A stretch of DNA of 64,000 nt from NCBI GenBank assembly GCA_029817715.1, contig JARUPY010000190.1:5704001-5768000 (forward strand), in the 5' to 3' direction. Each line of letters opens with the position of its first letter. Position 1 is the first letter of the stretch. The position numbers and the translations under genes are program-made. Under the pieces are notes generated by a model. That model was given only the letters and a program-made list of their open reading frames with translations, did no database searches and was not told where the DNA came from. This document shows positions 11,263-24,020 of the stretch, piece after piece. This DNA comes from Melastoma dodecandrum (taxonomy: Eukaryota > Streptophyta > Magnoliopsida > Myrtales > Melastomataceae).

Positions 11263-12690
11263 GAGAAATGGATAACTTGACTTGGAAGTACTGTCATACC
11301 ACAAAAGTGCTTAACAGTAGTGAAGAAGGTCATACCTTAGCATAAAGGCTTGAGTCTTGGAATCATGAAGTATGCTTGAGATTGTTTGCGTCTCCCATGT
11401 GTACTTGCCGAATTTCTTACTGTGGATTATATGAAGGCAAGATGCTCTATATGCATGCACAAAAATTTCGTTTTTTTTTCAAAAATAGAAACACTTGTGC
11501 AATAGAGAATAAAGAAAGGTCTTTATTACATCTCTCAAGGCTCACTCAAAACCTGTTTCTATGCTATCAGAGTGGGAAGTTCGATTCATTTGAAATGAAT
11601 GCTGAAAGGCTAGTCGAGAGAGACTTTGATTTTGGTTGTAATGTAGGTTTGATGTAAGACCATGTTTATATAAGAAAAAAGAAAGCAAGTCAAAGAATCT
11701 CATTGAAGAAGACTCAAAATGCAAGGACGTCAGCGTGGTCTTCCCAATGTGGACTTGCTCATCGACACAATACTCAAAGGTATGGGCATGATGGCATATG
11801 AGAGTGTGAGTTTGTGGAGGAATGTTATAGAAGAAGGATTTTCTTTATCTTTTCCCACGGGCAATCAGGCTTTTGAATTTGAAGTGGTTTGCCCATAGTG
11901 GCAAATCGGGATCAAGGTTCTAAAATTTTTGCCCCTTTTTTCTTTCGACACTTTGCTTTTGCGACCGTCTTTTGGCCCTAGTGTCTAAATTTGCTTTTTC
12001 TTTGAATGATATTAAAGGGCTCTCTTTTCTTTTTTGCTTGTTTGCCCCTGTCACATTTTCATTTTCATTTTTTTGAAATATTCAACGGACTCTGTTCTCT
12101 GGAATTGTTCATAGAGGTAGTGGAATGGTTGAAAGATGGTAGAGTATTGTGTCGACTTGCGAGATCCATTAGGGATGTACTTCACACCCAAACTTGAGGA
12201 AGTGACTCATCCCCATCCGAGTGCTATTCGGAAGTCTAGACAACATGAACTCCTTTTACTTCGATGTGGGGCGACTCTTTGACTTGAAAGGGGAATTGTG
12301 TTTCAAAAAATCTCCACTTTAGCTAGGAATGGCTTGCAATGGTAATGTGTTTGAGGATAAGAAAGAATGCTCGATGTCATCCTTGCTAGAGCATTTTTCG
12401 TCAAAGGAATTTTTTTTCACTCTAATGCTATCGCGTTTAAATTCCTCATAAGTGTGTGCACTCAACTCTCGAAAGGGTATGTGTTTGGGGATAGGCTTGC
12501 CTTTCTATCTCTAGCACACAAGTGTTCCACTAGGGAATGTGTTTCAAATTTTTGAATAAAATCGTTTAGTGAAAATGCATGACAAATGAACATAACACAT
12601 GTTTTATGAAATGATAATTTTACCTATGATGTTTGCCTCGACTTGATGCCCTATAGCGAAAAAGAGGATATATAATGAAGTTCAATGTGA
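11263..12690. other. Unassigned repeat-derived sequence, unit 1
   Basis: Conserved in units 2 (27263-28715) and 3 (40116-41570). Short plus-strand frames such as NVDLLIDTILKGMG-type text at about 11750-11890 are broken here and longer in units 2 and 3 (66 codons). I recognise no domain. No promoter or terminator was identified. Confidence 0.6.
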
Positions 12691-13010
12691 GAAAAATTTT
12701 AAACTTGGAACAATACTTTTCTGTACCGGTTCCCTGACGACGCGTGCTCATTGCCCCAGTAAAAGCCTCTGCAAAAGAAATGAAACTTTGATTAGTTTTT
12801 GATTTTGTAATATATGAGCTGAAACGATACTTCCTTTACTGGTTACCCGAGGCGATTGGTTCTTGCCCTAGTTAAAGTATCTGCAAAGAAAGATAACATT
12901 GATTGGTTTCTAATTTATTGTGATTTAAATTATAACGATACTTGCTTTCACCGTTTATTCCACCTGGCTTGCGAGCCCCATAAGTTGAGTCTTTTGGGTT
13001 GATTTTTCTA
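12691..13010. repeat. Threefold degenerate repeat of about 110-130 bp
   Basis: Three blocks share AACGATACTT, ACCGGTT-like text and TTGCCCCAG followed by GTAAAAG-like text and TCTGCAAAG (near 12710, 12830 and 12940). Also present in units 2 and 3. Probably retroelement-derived. Confidence 0.5.
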
Positions 13011-14590
13011 GTTCATCGATCCGGTTGGAATGGAACAGCTCCGTCTACCTTGTTAGGATGAGAGCGCCTCTTGTGCATATTTGCTTGACAACATATGGAC
13101 TGTCGTAGTTGAGGAAGAACATTCCTCAGGAATCCTTGACATTCGAAAGAATCCTCTTTAGAATCGTGTCAGTAGACCTGCATGCATCGACGCGACTTTT
13201 GTGAAAGCTCTTGACATGCATCTGATGTGCAGCGGATTGTTGCTCGATTGGTAATATTGTTTATGCTTCATAGACCCATTCGAAAAGAGTTGCCTCAGTT
13301 GAAGTGTGTTGTCTTTCAGTAGATGAGAGCATTTCGTGATTGACTTGACATGGATGCGCTGCCCCAGCTTAGTAAGTTGATGAGCTTGAACTTTTAGTAG
13401 TTCCAAAGCTTGATGATGCGCTTGTTCTGATTTAAGAATTCGGATATTCTGCAAAAAAACATCAAAGAATTCATGAATGTTTGACAATGAGGTTATCTGA
13501 AAGAAAATTGGAATGTCACTCCCTTATGATGACTTTATCATAGTCTCAACTCCCAATCAATGTTGTAGTGAAACTGAACCTGTGTAAAAAAAATTGAAAT
13601 ATGCATTATTCTTTGATTTTAAAGTGATTGAAAAGAGAAATGGAAGTCCTTGTAGGCATGGCCGCAAGTGTGAGTAACGGTGATCCATTGGCGAACTGTC
13701 ATTGAATTGCCTGTAAGAAGAGAAAACAAAGATAATCAATGTTCAATTTTGAATGTTAAGGATTAGAATGATACTTCCTTTGAACTTGCACTCTTGAAGG
13801 CATGTTGATTCCCATGGGATGAAGCTTGCCCCAGCATATGCTTTGAGAATAATGTTGACCCAGTTTGGTTTGACGGGGTGATGCTCTCCTTTTCTGAATT
13901 CGATGGTTGGGAGAATATGCTTTGTTGTATTCTTTTGACATTGGTGTTGAACAAACTCCATTATGTCATTTTAGTTGCTTTGTGACGATCTTTCCCAATT
14001 TGTTCTTCGAATGCTGATGGTGATTATAGACCTAGCATTGGTGTTATGAAATCGGTTGAATGAATTTTGCTTCTTTGGCTTTAATATTCTGTTTCATTGA
14101 ATGTTCATCGGATGCCTCCGTCTGCCTACATTAAAAAAAATCGAAATATAGATGGTAGATGACATGCTTTGATTGGTTTAAACAATAAGCAAGATTGGAA
14201 GGAATACACCTTAACCAATAAATTGGAAATAACATGTGTGACAAAGTCGAGCTGGAATGATGTTGTTGCACAGTTGAACTCTTTGAGGAGAGAAGACATC
14301 CAAAGCTTTCGTGGCTGATGAGTAGTCCAACTTCTATGGATATGGGTACCTCGAACAAAAGTAAAATATGACGCAGTAGTCTGAATGAAGAAAGTTATGT
14401 TCGTGGATGCAAGATATGTATCAACACCCAATGAACGCTTTTTTTTATAAAAAAGAAAAATTGTCGACGCCAGGTGATAGTAACATGACGAAAAAAGTGA
14501 ATCTGAAGTATGTTGGAAATCTATGTGTATCGTTGGAAAGAATGTTGTTTTTAGACATGCATCACAATTATGCATATGCGTTGGCATTTT
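13011..14590. other. Unassigned sequence; unit 1-specific from about 13445
   Basis: Up to about 13445 the sequence is shared with units 2 and 3; a minus-strand frame of 109 codons at 13158-13487 has no recognised domain. From 13445 to 16390 unit 1 has DNA that units 2 and 3 lack, having a 300-bp LTR-like piece instead. The 13445-14590 part looks like the decayed interior of a minus-strand gypsy element. No gene is supported. Confidence 0.5.
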
Positions 14591-15437
14591 TCTAAAGTAT
14601 CATGACTCGAAAGCTTTGAATGTATGTAGAATGATCAAGTGCGAAAATATGCAAGCATAAGTGACAAAATGCGAGCATAAAAAGGAAACTCGGTGTAGAA
14701 ATCACTTCCCTTATATTCGCTCGTTGAACAAAAGGCATGTTAGCGAAATTGAAAGTAAGAGAAAAATGGTGGTTAATATAACAAGAAGCATCAATTCAGA
14801 CCATATGGACAAAAAAATGTAGATAAGTATGAAATTTTCTATCTACCGTCTTGGATGTGGCTTGGACCCGTTCATTAACCGTAAACGGAGAAATCCGAGT
14901 TTGGGTTCATTTTAAATGAAAGAACTCGAATATTCGTCCGGTGGTAAACAGTTGAGTACCCACCTAAAGGTAGAGGCAAACGGCCAATGCCCGTCGGCAT
15001 ATGGTATACCCGAACTAATCCTATGGCGCCTGGGATGAAGGCTCATATAACAGGAAAAATCAAGCATTGAAAAATATCGATCATGTGACATCAAACAATG
15101 CATGCACAAAAATAAATTGTCAGAGTCATAACAGTTTGTATGGCCTTCAAACATATGCCTACCTAGACTAACCTTTGACTCACCTTCGGACAAAAGGGTG
15201 AGTTGGTATATGCCGCAGGTAAAGAGGTAGACAACCTCTCCCATATGGCAGATATCCCCTAAACTTAGGTGTCTCTGGATTTTAGGACGACTCACCGTAT
15301 GCATAACAAAGACAATTGGAAAAGTAAAGCGCAAACACATCCCACACAAGGCTAGGCTGCCCCCCAATTTTGAAATCAATTTTTCAACCCTAATTCTCTA
15401 GAAAATCACCCAAGTGTCCCAGCGGAGTCGCCAAATC
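14591..15437 (-). mobile_element. Gypsy-like retrotransposon leader with primer-binding site (minus strand)
   Basis: On the minus strand the LTR end CACCCGCGACA is followed after a 4-base spacer by TGGCGACTCCGCTGGGA (complement of 15417-15433). It begins with TGG as a tRNA primer site should, and a non-coding leader follows. The rest of the element (gag, pol, 3' LTR) was not found, so this is a truncated 5' end. A 155-codon minus frame at 14912-15379 is within the leader and has no recognised domain. Confidence 0.65.
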
Positions 15438-16390
15438 TGTCGCGGGTGAATCCCGTTTCCGGTTCAATTTAAAATGAATATCCTCCCTTGACGATAAAGC
15501 TTCGGAATTTGAAAATATCGGAGTCGCTACTAACTTATTTTAAGTTTAGGCTAAAATAAACTATAGAGATTCATTTAAATTCAGGAATTAGGGATTACTA
15601 AATCGCATATATCAAAAAGAAAAGGGAGGCTTTTATCGTGTATTCCCAAAGTCCGAATTTATTTGATCTCGGTTTTTTTAAAAAGAGAAATTGTTTGACA
15701 TTTTAAAAAAATCTCGAGCTTTATAATACTTAAAATGTCTACGTGAATCATTTTTAGAAAATATTTCTTAAAAGTTGATTTTGAACAAAATACAAGCCGC
15801 ATAGATTGATTAATGCCCTTAACAGTTTCTACGCCGAAGTAAATTCAAGGGAGAACCGGATGTTTGTTTCGTTTCTCGCTCTCTGTAGAATGCTCCCGTT
15901 AGCGTTTATACCTCACGGTGCCGTTTTTATAATAGGTTTACGGCGAATCTGGCGAGCCGTTGATGCCGTAACGTTGGTGAGTGTGAAGCCGTCTTCAGAT
16001 GATCTTGATCTTTGAGAATCCAAAAATAAATCCTCAAGTACAAAAGTTTCGTTGTCTTGAACGCGTTGAATGGGGTGCGTGCCTTGGTTGTCCGTAAGGC
16101 ACGCCCCTGAGATATCTGCATAAAAATCCAAACGACGAAGTAAACTGTTTGGAAAAATTTTTTGATAGTTGCAGAATAGATAAATTGATAACATCACGGG
16201 AATTATTCATTTACGAAATGATTAATTATACAGCGTTGATGAAAGCGATTATATTTAGCGGAGCATAACAAAGTTATAAGATATAACCAGAATTCACTCA
16301 TCAACGTGATCGTAAATAATCGATTGATCAATTAATACGAAGCCGGCTGGATAACGGTTAAAGTCGCAACAATATATAATATATTTATAA
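15438..16390 (-). mobile_element. Gypsy-like LTR, minus orientation
   Basis: The inner end (15438) abuts the primer site. The sequence up to about 16095 is the reverse complement of the LTR parts found in plus orientation at 26042-26722, 38906-39584 and 62874-63543. It extends further, to about 16390, which those copies lack. The outer LTR end is not certain. The segment 16209-16253 reappears as filler DNA in units 2 and 3. Confidence 0.65.
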
Positions 16391-17430
16391 AAAAAAAACA
16401 ATTATGAAATGCATAGGGAAAAGATTGAAAAGCTAGAGTAGGAGAATAAATGACCGAACCTCGATGGAACAATTGAATTATTTAAATGAAAACAAGGTAT
16501 TTCATTCCGCTAGCTCTAAGGTGCTGATATCATTATGATGATATCGATGCCGACACACGTCATCAAATTATCCCGCAGACAACGTAACCAAGCATTGACC
16601 ACTGTTGGACGATGTATTGAAAGTTGAAATTAACGTACACCACGAAGCTAATTTCACAGAGGCATCCAACAAATCAAGTATTAAACAAACTAATAAAAAT
16701 GAAGTTGTCGTCGAGCCCAAATCGAAGCATCTCACAGAAAACATGATCAAGCATCAAGGAAAAGGGTGGGAGCTGACCGGTGAATGGACTTTGGTGCTAC
16801 GCGTGGGCGTGCTTGGTCTGGTTGAGGCAAGAAATAGGAGGCTATTGTGAGTTGGAGTTGTTGACGCTAGACGGCTGGAACTATTGGTCTTTGTCGTCGT
16901 CTTTGTGGCTGTGGTGAGGATTGCTGGTGATGCGAGGGGAAGCATGCAGCTTGCTGATATCGGATATTGGTGTCTTGGGAGACTTGGAGCAGCTGCTGGT
17001 ATCTGGATAGTTGGTGAGGAGGATTTGGTCAACCGAGCCATGGAAGTCGGAAATCGCTGCAGTTGTAGCCAGAGTCATCGAGTGTCTACATTCGAGGGGG
17101 GACGAGTTGGGGTTACCACACCGCTTGGGATTTGCTACGTCCATCACGGAGGGAACAAAGAGGATGGCAGATAGTTTGATCCACCTCACAATAACAAGAC
17201 GTCTTGGGTTAGAAGAATAGTTGGGAATAATCCCCCATTGCCTAGAGAAGGCCTAGGCTAAGGGTTTATATATGGTTGAATTGCTCCGACACGATTTCGA
17301 CCGATGGGAAGGTCAACCGGAACTAGATGGTACTGGTTGCCTTCTCGATGTTGTATTAGGAAATTGAGCTGGGATTGGTTGCCAATAGCACTGGCGTAAG
17401 GAAGGGAGAAGCTGGGGTGTTGTTTTATGA
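16391..17430. other. Unassigned conserved spacer, unit 1
   Basis: Shared with 29756-30965 and 42600-43810. It contains overlapping open frames on both strands. One is plus 16605-16850, starting MDDVLKVEINVHHEANF. Another is a low-complexity Ser/Thr/Pro-rich minus frame at 16754-17041. Units 2 and 3 keep both the 81-codon plus frame and the minus frame, but the identity is simply that of recent duplicates. A TTTATATATGG motif near 17262 could be a promoter of a lost repeat. No domain recognised. Confidence 0.5.
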
Positions 17431-17565
17431 TTTTGTTTGATTTTATGTGATTTTGTAAAGATTTTTGTGGATTTTGTGTTTTATTTATTATGGATTTTTT
17501 TTTAGATGATTTTATTATTTTTTCTTGATTTTGTGCATTTTTGTAGATTTTGGTAGAAAGAAAAA
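17430..17565. repeat. T-rich block, inverted relative of the AATCAT block
   Basis: TGATTTTGT-type repeats. The reverse complement resembles the A-rich blocks at 4045, 23840, 37380 and 60735, in the opposite orientation within the unit. Confidence 0.6.
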
Positions 17566-18268
17566 ATTGGGTTATGACACCGTGCAGTTCAACAGGTGGT
17601 GCTTGGAAGCTTTACCTTTTCCGTTGATCTTCATAGCTTGCTCTATACCTCGTGTAACAATAGCTTCATCAATCGGATTGTATGGATACTGGGCAGCAAT
17701 TGGCTTTGAATGATCCAGCTGTTTGTAGGAAGTTGGGTCTGGGGATGAAGTTACCTTCATAAGCACACTAGAGAAATGGCGTGTAGGTTGCAGTGTCTAT
17801 ATGCAAGCTTGGCGAGGAAATGACCAAGCTTGGCGAGGAAATGACCAAGCATGGCTACACTTCATGGCACTTTTGAAGAAGAGTAACCAGGGAGGCAAGG
17901 ACCGATGACGTTATTCTCCCGGTTTATGTTTGGCCCGTGAGAGAAGAAATGCGGACTGGAAAACGGATTGACGAGAGAAGACGACATTGTGCCCACGAGC
18001 ATGAAGTAAATTTGGTAGCATGGATCTTTGTCAAAGGCTTGTGTCGAAGACGAGGGTCAATCCATGGTAAACATTGCTTCGAAGTGGATTATTTGCTGTT
18101 AGAGAAAGAGGGGATGGCATTTTGTAGCTCATTCTGGTTGACAATAGTGGGGTTACGTCCCACCAACAGCTGGGATGTTTGTCATGTAGAAAAGGTCTGA
18201 GTTTTACTTCATTGAAGACGAAGGCATAGGATGAAGATAAGTAACATCCTCAAGTGGAGACAAACTGT
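17566..18268. other. Unassigned spacer with 21-bp duplication, unit 1
   Basis: Shared with units 2 and 3. Short frames such as MREEMRTGKRIDERRRH at 17937 persist in all units but match nothing I know. The 21-bp motif CAAGCTTGGCGAGGAAATGAC is duplicated at 17804 and 17825 only in unit 1. Confidence 0.5.
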
Positions 18269-18550
18269 AATGACTCGAAAATTTTAGTAATAATGAATAT
18301 ATCAATACTTTACAAAAAGAATTTCGGTGTCGAGGACGACGGATGTAGGTGTGAGAGCGGCCGATGCCGTATTCACAGATCGCACATCCGTGGTGATAGA
18401 AGAGACGAAGGTTTAATTGGTTGTCTTGTACCTATTTTGATTAAGTTGATTTTTATTAACCATGAGAGGAGCCTGAACCTCTGAACATTTCATCTCCGCC
18501 ATTCATAAGAGAGTTACATATTTGACTAAGAATAAACGAGGGACCTTGGA
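18269..18550. other. DNA unique to the copy 2 3' flank
   Basis: Units 2 and 3 have a different sequence after GTGGAGACAAAC. This stretch forms the 3' flank of the intact copy 2, and with it the gene ends in one repeat unit instead of three or more. No gene is present. Confidence 0.6.
18452..18457 (-). terminator. Possible polyadenylation signal for DRP4 copy 2
   Basis: AATAAA on the minus strand, about 94 bases after the stop codon at 18551. Position is plausible; not otherwise supported. Confidence 0.35.
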
Positions 18551-20566
18551 TCATTTTGTCTCCATGTCCGCCGTGGACACCCTGTCCATGATTTGAGCCA
18601 CCACCTCCCTTGACTCCTTGAGCAGGCTGATGCTCCTTTTCAGCTTCTCACGCTTGGCCGTCACCGCAGGGGTCTCCTCCAGCATTCTTTGCAGCCCTCC
18701 GCCTTGCGGGCCCACCACCTGGCTCACCACCTCATCCTCCAGCTCCTTGTTCACCAGGCCCTGCACTGTGAACAGCAGGTGAAGGGCGACCGAGTCCACC
18801 AACCTCCTCAGGACGGTCTTCCAGAACGCCACCATCCTCATCCTCAGGTCGAAGGCTTGCTGCACCAGGTGCCTGCGCTCCCTTAGCTTCTCCACATCAA
18901 CCTCCCCTATCCCTTCCAGGACAAACTTTGAAGCCTTCCACGGGTCGTCGATGTACTGCAGGAACACCACCTGCTTTTCCATGAGCTTGTTCCACTCCGC
19001 CATGTACTCGGGATTGCACGTGAAGTCGGTGCACTTCTCCATTTGGACAATCTCCACCACACGGCCAATTGCCCTCTCCTTCACCTTTGCCATTAGGGAC
19101 TGAGCCGCCCGTCGGGTGGCGTTCTGCAGTTGCGGATAGAGTTCAGAGTACTGCATCAGGACCTTTAACACCACTCCACCAATGTACTCCCAAACATTCG
19201 ACACAAACTCCACAGGAGTGCTTGAGATCCTTCCAATCTTCCTCTGCAAGCAGGTGAGAAAAGCAACGCGCGGGAGAAAGTTCGGGAGACAGATTCCCTT
19301 GGTTTCCTCCAGAACTTCCAACTCCTCCAACAGGAAATCCGTGGCGAAGTTGCTATCGGGGCAGTTCTGCATCTTTTCGGAGTATCTATCCAGCATTTCC
19401 ACCAGGCGGGCAGTGCAGTGCATCCCTTTCTCATCAGGGTACTCGTCGAACTCCCCTCGCAGGAGGATCTTCCGCAGCGAATCCTTAGCCGACCCCATTA
19501 TCTGCATAAAAGCAGTCACGGCTTCTGCAATGCTGGAAAGATTCTTGGGCATTGACTGAAGGAGCACGACATTTGCATTTAGCTTCTCATTAATCTTGTT
19601 GACAATGTCTGGCAGGCACCTTGCCACAATAGTCGCCTGGATCTGCATGAGCCTCCTGGCAAGGACAGGAATACCGACCATAGACTCATCTATCTTGCTG
19701 AGCAACGGGTGAGTCTTGAACAACCTGTGCTCCTCCACACGGGCCTCGTCATATGTTTCTTCTCCGATGCGGTTCCTCACGCAGACATAGCCCAACCCTA
19801 TGTTGACGTCGTCAGCGGTGACCTTCTCGAGAAGGCCTTCAGGATTCTTATCACACTTGGTGACCACCGCCAAGGTCCTCTCGCCCTTCTTATCGACCAT
19901 CTGCGACATCCTTACGGACTCACAGGTGGAGAAATCCACCGTTGCACTGAGGACGTTCAGTATGATGGTTTCCTCTGGCCTTATGTACTCCATTATCATG
20001 CCGGAGACCTGTTCGTAGATGTTCTCCGGCTGGCCATGCACAGGCACCCTGGTGATACCTGGCAAGTCGACCATGGTCAGGTCAGGAACCCCATCCTTCT
20101 TCACCACGAGTGTCAGCGGCATGTGGGATATCCCCTTTCCACCTCCGGCGATCTCGTTGGTAGCAACTGCGATCGCCACAGCAATATTTTCCTCATCCGA
20201 GTGGACCACCTTTCCTTCAAACTCCAGGTAGAGCTGGGGCTCATCACAGGGGTGGTTCTGGAGCCTCATGATGAGGGGAACCCTGGTGCATATCCCCTGA
20301 CCCCGTGGGAGGCTGATCCCCGCGAGGGACTCCAGGACGCTGGACTTGCCAGACGACTGGTCGCCAACCACGACAATGGTGGGGAGCTGGATGCCCTCCT
20401 TCATGACCATGAGGTTCCTAAGCTTATCGACGGCGTCGAGCAGGGGGCGGATCTTGTCGTTGTAGGGGGGGGTAAGGGGGTCCATAGCGGACAGGGGCAG
20501 GGCATCGCCCTCGACATCGCAGGGGGTGGGGATGAGGGCGAGGTTAGTTCCTCCACGTCCAGACAT
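18551..20566 (-). CDS. DRP4-like (Mx-type) dynamin-related GTPase, copy 2, intact
   Basis: 671 residues from MSGRGGTNLA to DMETK and TGA, the usual size for a DRP4/Mx-type protein. The GTPase domain has the P-loop GDQSSGKSS (residues 68-76), CTRVPL with the switch threonine (93-98), DLPG (167-170) and TKCD (236-239). The stalk and a C-terminal effector region follow. There is no PH domain, proline-rich tail, signal peptide or transmembrane segment. It should bind and hydrolyse GTP and self-assemble; the cellular role of plant DRP4 proteins is poorly defined. The frame also opens upstream at 20665, but MSGRGG matches the start of the other copies. It lacks the 17-residue N-terminal segment of copies 1 and 4. 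It is the only complete undamaged copy in the window, and its TATA-like box is altered. Confidence 0.95.
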   Translation of the reverse strand: MSGRGGTNLALIPTPCDVEGDALPLSAMDPLTPPYNDKIRPLLDAVDKLRNLMVMKEGIQLPTIVVVGDQSSGKSSVLESLAGISLPRGQGICTRVPLIMRLQNHPCDEPQLYLEFEGKVVHSDEENIAVAIAVATNEIAGGGKGISHMPLTLVVKKDGVPDLTMVDLPGITRVPVHGQPENIYEQVSGMIMEYIRPEETIILNVLSATVDFSTCESVRMSQMVDKKGERTLAVVTKCDKNPEGLLEKVTADDVNIGLGYVCVRNRIGEETYDEARVEEHRLFKTHPLLSKIDESMVGIPVLARRLMQIQATIVARCLPDIVNKINEKLNANVVLLQSMPKNLSSIAEAVTAFMQIMGSAKDSLRKILLRGEFDEYPDEKGMHCTARLVEMLDRYSEKMQNCPDSNFATDFLLEELEVLEETKGICLPNFLPRVAFLTCLQRKIGRISSTPVEFVSNVWEYIGGVVLKVLMQYSELYPQLQNATRRAAQSLMAKVKERAIGRVVEIVQMEKCTDFTCNPEYMAEWNKLMEKQVVFLQYIDDPWKASKFVLEGIGEVDVEKLRERRHLVQQAFDLRMRMVAFWKTVLRRLVDSVALHLLFTVQGLVNKELEDEVVSQVVGPQGGGLQRMLEETPAVTAKREKLKRSISLLKESREVVAQIMDRVSTADMETK

Positions 20567-20651
20567 GGTGAAAATGGGACAACAACTCTTTTCCTCGGTT
20601 GGGCAGAAGATGGAATGCAGTGTGAAGAACCGAAGCGGAGGGAGGGAAACG

Positions 20652-20660
20652 GAACTTTTT
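20652..20660 (-). promoter_or_regulatory. Degenerate TATA-like position of DRP4 copy 2
   Basis: At the aligned position the minus strand reads GTTAAAAAG, where copies 1 and 3 read TTATAAAG. The ACGT core next to it in copies 1 and 4 is also changed (CATG). This may lower expression of the intact copy. Confidence 0.45.
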
Positions 20661-20667
20661 AACATGA

Positions 20668-21548
<881 letters not shown>

Positions 21549-22783
21549 GAAATCCCAGCCCTTCTATGAAATCTGGGCGTCCTTCCCTTCCCGGACTACG
21601 CCGCCTGCCCTCCTCGGCGGAGACGTTTTTACTTCCAGTCAAGCTCACGGTGTCTTGTCTGGATTCGTACCATGATCTCACCTGCCTCCCCTTGGTTTGT
21701 TCGTTTGACATCCCTTTACTGCTTGGAGAAGTTAGCTTGACTTTGATCGGAGATAAATTTATTTGATTCGCGAGCACGGGTTGAATCGGGGTGAAAATGA
21801 CAGGTGGATTGTTATCGGACGCTGGCCATGATGAAGGTCAAGAGGATATCCGAGCTGTTTCCCCAATGTACGCTTCCATTTATTGTTTGTCCATCCAAGC
21901 GTGCTGTTCATGCAAATGTTTAGGCATGGCTGATTGAATTTCACGCCTCTTTTGCAAGGCTTGGATGCTGTAGCAACTGCAAAAAACCTGAATGTTGGAC
22001 TTACCATGATTCTTGACTGATGATTGGTAGCTAGTCTTGATAGAATTCTTTGTCCTGTTACTGGGGCCTCGATTCGTTTTATCAGATTAGTTTGGGAGAC
22101 AACTGTAATTGGTTTCGGACTTGCTCATGTGTTTCAAGTGCCTCCGCCTCCTTTCTCAGGAAGGAGTTACATCGAACAACTTTCATTCCTTTTGTAAAAG
22201 CTGCTAAGAAGGAAAATTTTCGCCATCTCCTATATTTGATCACCAGTTTTAGCAAATGTTTTTGCATATCATGATTTGGATCATCAACATAAGTGATTTT
22301 CCACCCTCTATGGTGATATTGATTTTTTATGTTTGCCCTTCATAATATATGTTAGAAATTTTCTTCAGTGTCTTTACCCCCTCTGTATGTTTCGCCTCTG
22401 ATTGGATATATATGCAGATTCCAGGCTTCCTTTAATGGATGACTACTATTCGGAGAATGTTTTTACAGCATGGCTTTAATTTTAGTTCAGTTTTAAATAA
22501 CTTTCTCTACCAATGACATTTCTTTGTAATTCTCTGATTGAGACACATTTTCGACGAGATTATTTAGAAGGGTGGCATTTTTTGGTTTCATAATTTATGT
22601 GAAATCCCCAGGTAGAACTTTGGGTCTCATACTGCCTTTGCTTATTTCTGCTCTACATTTCATTAATGTTCAGGTATATATATTCTGTAATGTAATTCTT
22701 TTTCCACCTAACTACTTGAAGCAGCAAGGCTTCCCCTAACCAGTTATTTGCTTACTGGACAAACCTTACAGGTTGCCGTTTTG
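21549..22783. other. Unknown exon/intron-like segment, unit 2
   Basis: Shared with 35008-36244 and 58470-59770. A short plus frame near 21796 (MTGGLLSDAGHDEGQEDIRA) ends at a donor-like GTACGC (GTAAGC in units 3 and 4). Long T-rich intron-like DNA follows, then acceptor-like TGCAG (near 22416) and text that reads PLMDDYYSENV in one frame. This looks like the wreck of an intron-containing plant gene. I do not recognise it. Confidence 0.4.
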
Positions 22784-23829
22784 ACTTTGCGTTTGTTTGT
22801 AAACGCTCAGTCGAGTGTAAAATGGTATGGCGTTTGTTAGTAAACGCTTTAACCAAATTGAAGATGACATTGCGTTTGTTAATAAACGATTAGTCGAATG
22901 GCGTCGTATTTGTTAATAAACGCTTAGTCGATGTCGCCACGGCGACGAGGCGCTCGCCTTCAATAACACTGATTTCTTGTTTGGTCTAGTCATTCATATC
23001 TTCCCTCCGGGTAAAGAAGGCATAGCTCATCTTAAAATTGAAAATGGTGTCGTGTTTGTACGAACGCTCAACCAGGAATATTGAAAATGGCGTCGCGTTT
23101 GTACGAACGCTCAACTGAATTGAATATGGTGTCGCGTTTGTACGAACGCTTAACCGAATTGAAGGTGGTGCCACATTTGTACGAACGCTTAACCGAAGTG
23201 ATGGTGGTATCGCGTTTGTACGAACGCTAAACCGGATTGCAGGTGGTATTGCGTTTGTACGAACGCTCAACCGGATTGCAGGTGGTAACGCGTTTGTACG
23301 AACGCTCAACCGAAAAGAATGTGGTGTCACGTTTGTACGAACACTTAACCGAAAAGAATGTGACTTTGCGCTTGTTAGTAAACGCTCAGTCGAGTGTAAA
23401 ATGGTATGGCGTTTGTTAGTAAACGCTTTAATCAAATTGAAGATGACATTACGTTTGTTAATAAACGCTTAGTCGAATGGCGTCGCATTTGTTTACAAAC
23501 ACTTAGCCAGATGGTACTGCGTTTGTTCGCGCTTTACCGAATGGTGTCGTATTTGTTAGTAAATACTTAACCAAATTGAAAATGACTTTGCGTTTGTTAG
23601 TAAACACTCAGTCGAATGGCGTCGCGTTTGTTAGAAAACACTTAGCCAGATGGTGTTGCGTTTGTTCACCGAATGGTGTTGCATTTGTTAGTAAATGCTT
23701 AACCATAGTAGAAAAATGGTGTTGCGTTTGTTAATAAACGTTTTAACCAAATTGAAAGTGACATTGTGTTTGTTAGTAAATGCTCAGTCGAGTGGCGTCG
23801 CGTTTGTTAGTAAATGCTTAGCCGATGTT
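22784..23829. repeat. Hairpin minisatellite, block 1 of unit 2
   Basis: Same family as 3290-4040, interrupted at about 22935-23030 by non-repeat DNA containing GTCGCCACGGCGAC (a 6-bp stem). First GTAC-loop monomers of 39 bp, then GTTAGT-loop monomers. A perfect variant stem GTATTT/AAATAC lies at 23549-23566. Confidence 0.95.
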
Positions 23830-23839
23830 ATAACACAAT

Positions 23840-24020
23840 TTTTTTTCTTTTCTACAAAAAACACAAAATATAAATAAAAAATTAAAAATCATCGAAAATC
23901 ATAAAAAAATCATTTAAAATCATCAAAAAATCATCGAAAATCATAAAAATCATCTAAAATCACAAAAATCCACAAAATCAAGAAAAATCATAAAAAAAGA
24001 TTCGATAAAAATAATAAATA
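23840..24020. repeat. A/T-rich AATCAT block, unit 2
   Basis: AAAATCAT-type repeats as in unit 1. Confidence 0.8.

Noticed and set aside
14912..15379. 155-codon minus-strand ORF as a gene
   Set aside because: It lies in the leader of a minus-strand gypsy element, next to the primer site and LTR, and shows no known domain.
16754..17041. Ser/Thr/Pro-rich minus-strand ORF, repeated in three units
   Set aside because: Conservation equals that of the recent duplication, it overlaps open frames on the other strand, and it is low-complexity. No support for coding.
19709..20662. Long plus-strand frames (286-333 codons) antisense to every DRP4 copy, including 1424-2284 and 46053-47054
   Set aside because: They are exact shadows of the GTPase coding sequence. 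The strong codon bias of the DRP4 genes leaves this antisense frame without stops; there is no domain and no independent conservation.
20567..20665. Upstream start giving DRP4 copy 2 a 33-residue N-terminal extension
   Set aside because: The extension lies in the 5' untranslated region; all copies share the MSGRGG or MSERGG start and the extension overlaps the TATA-proximal region.
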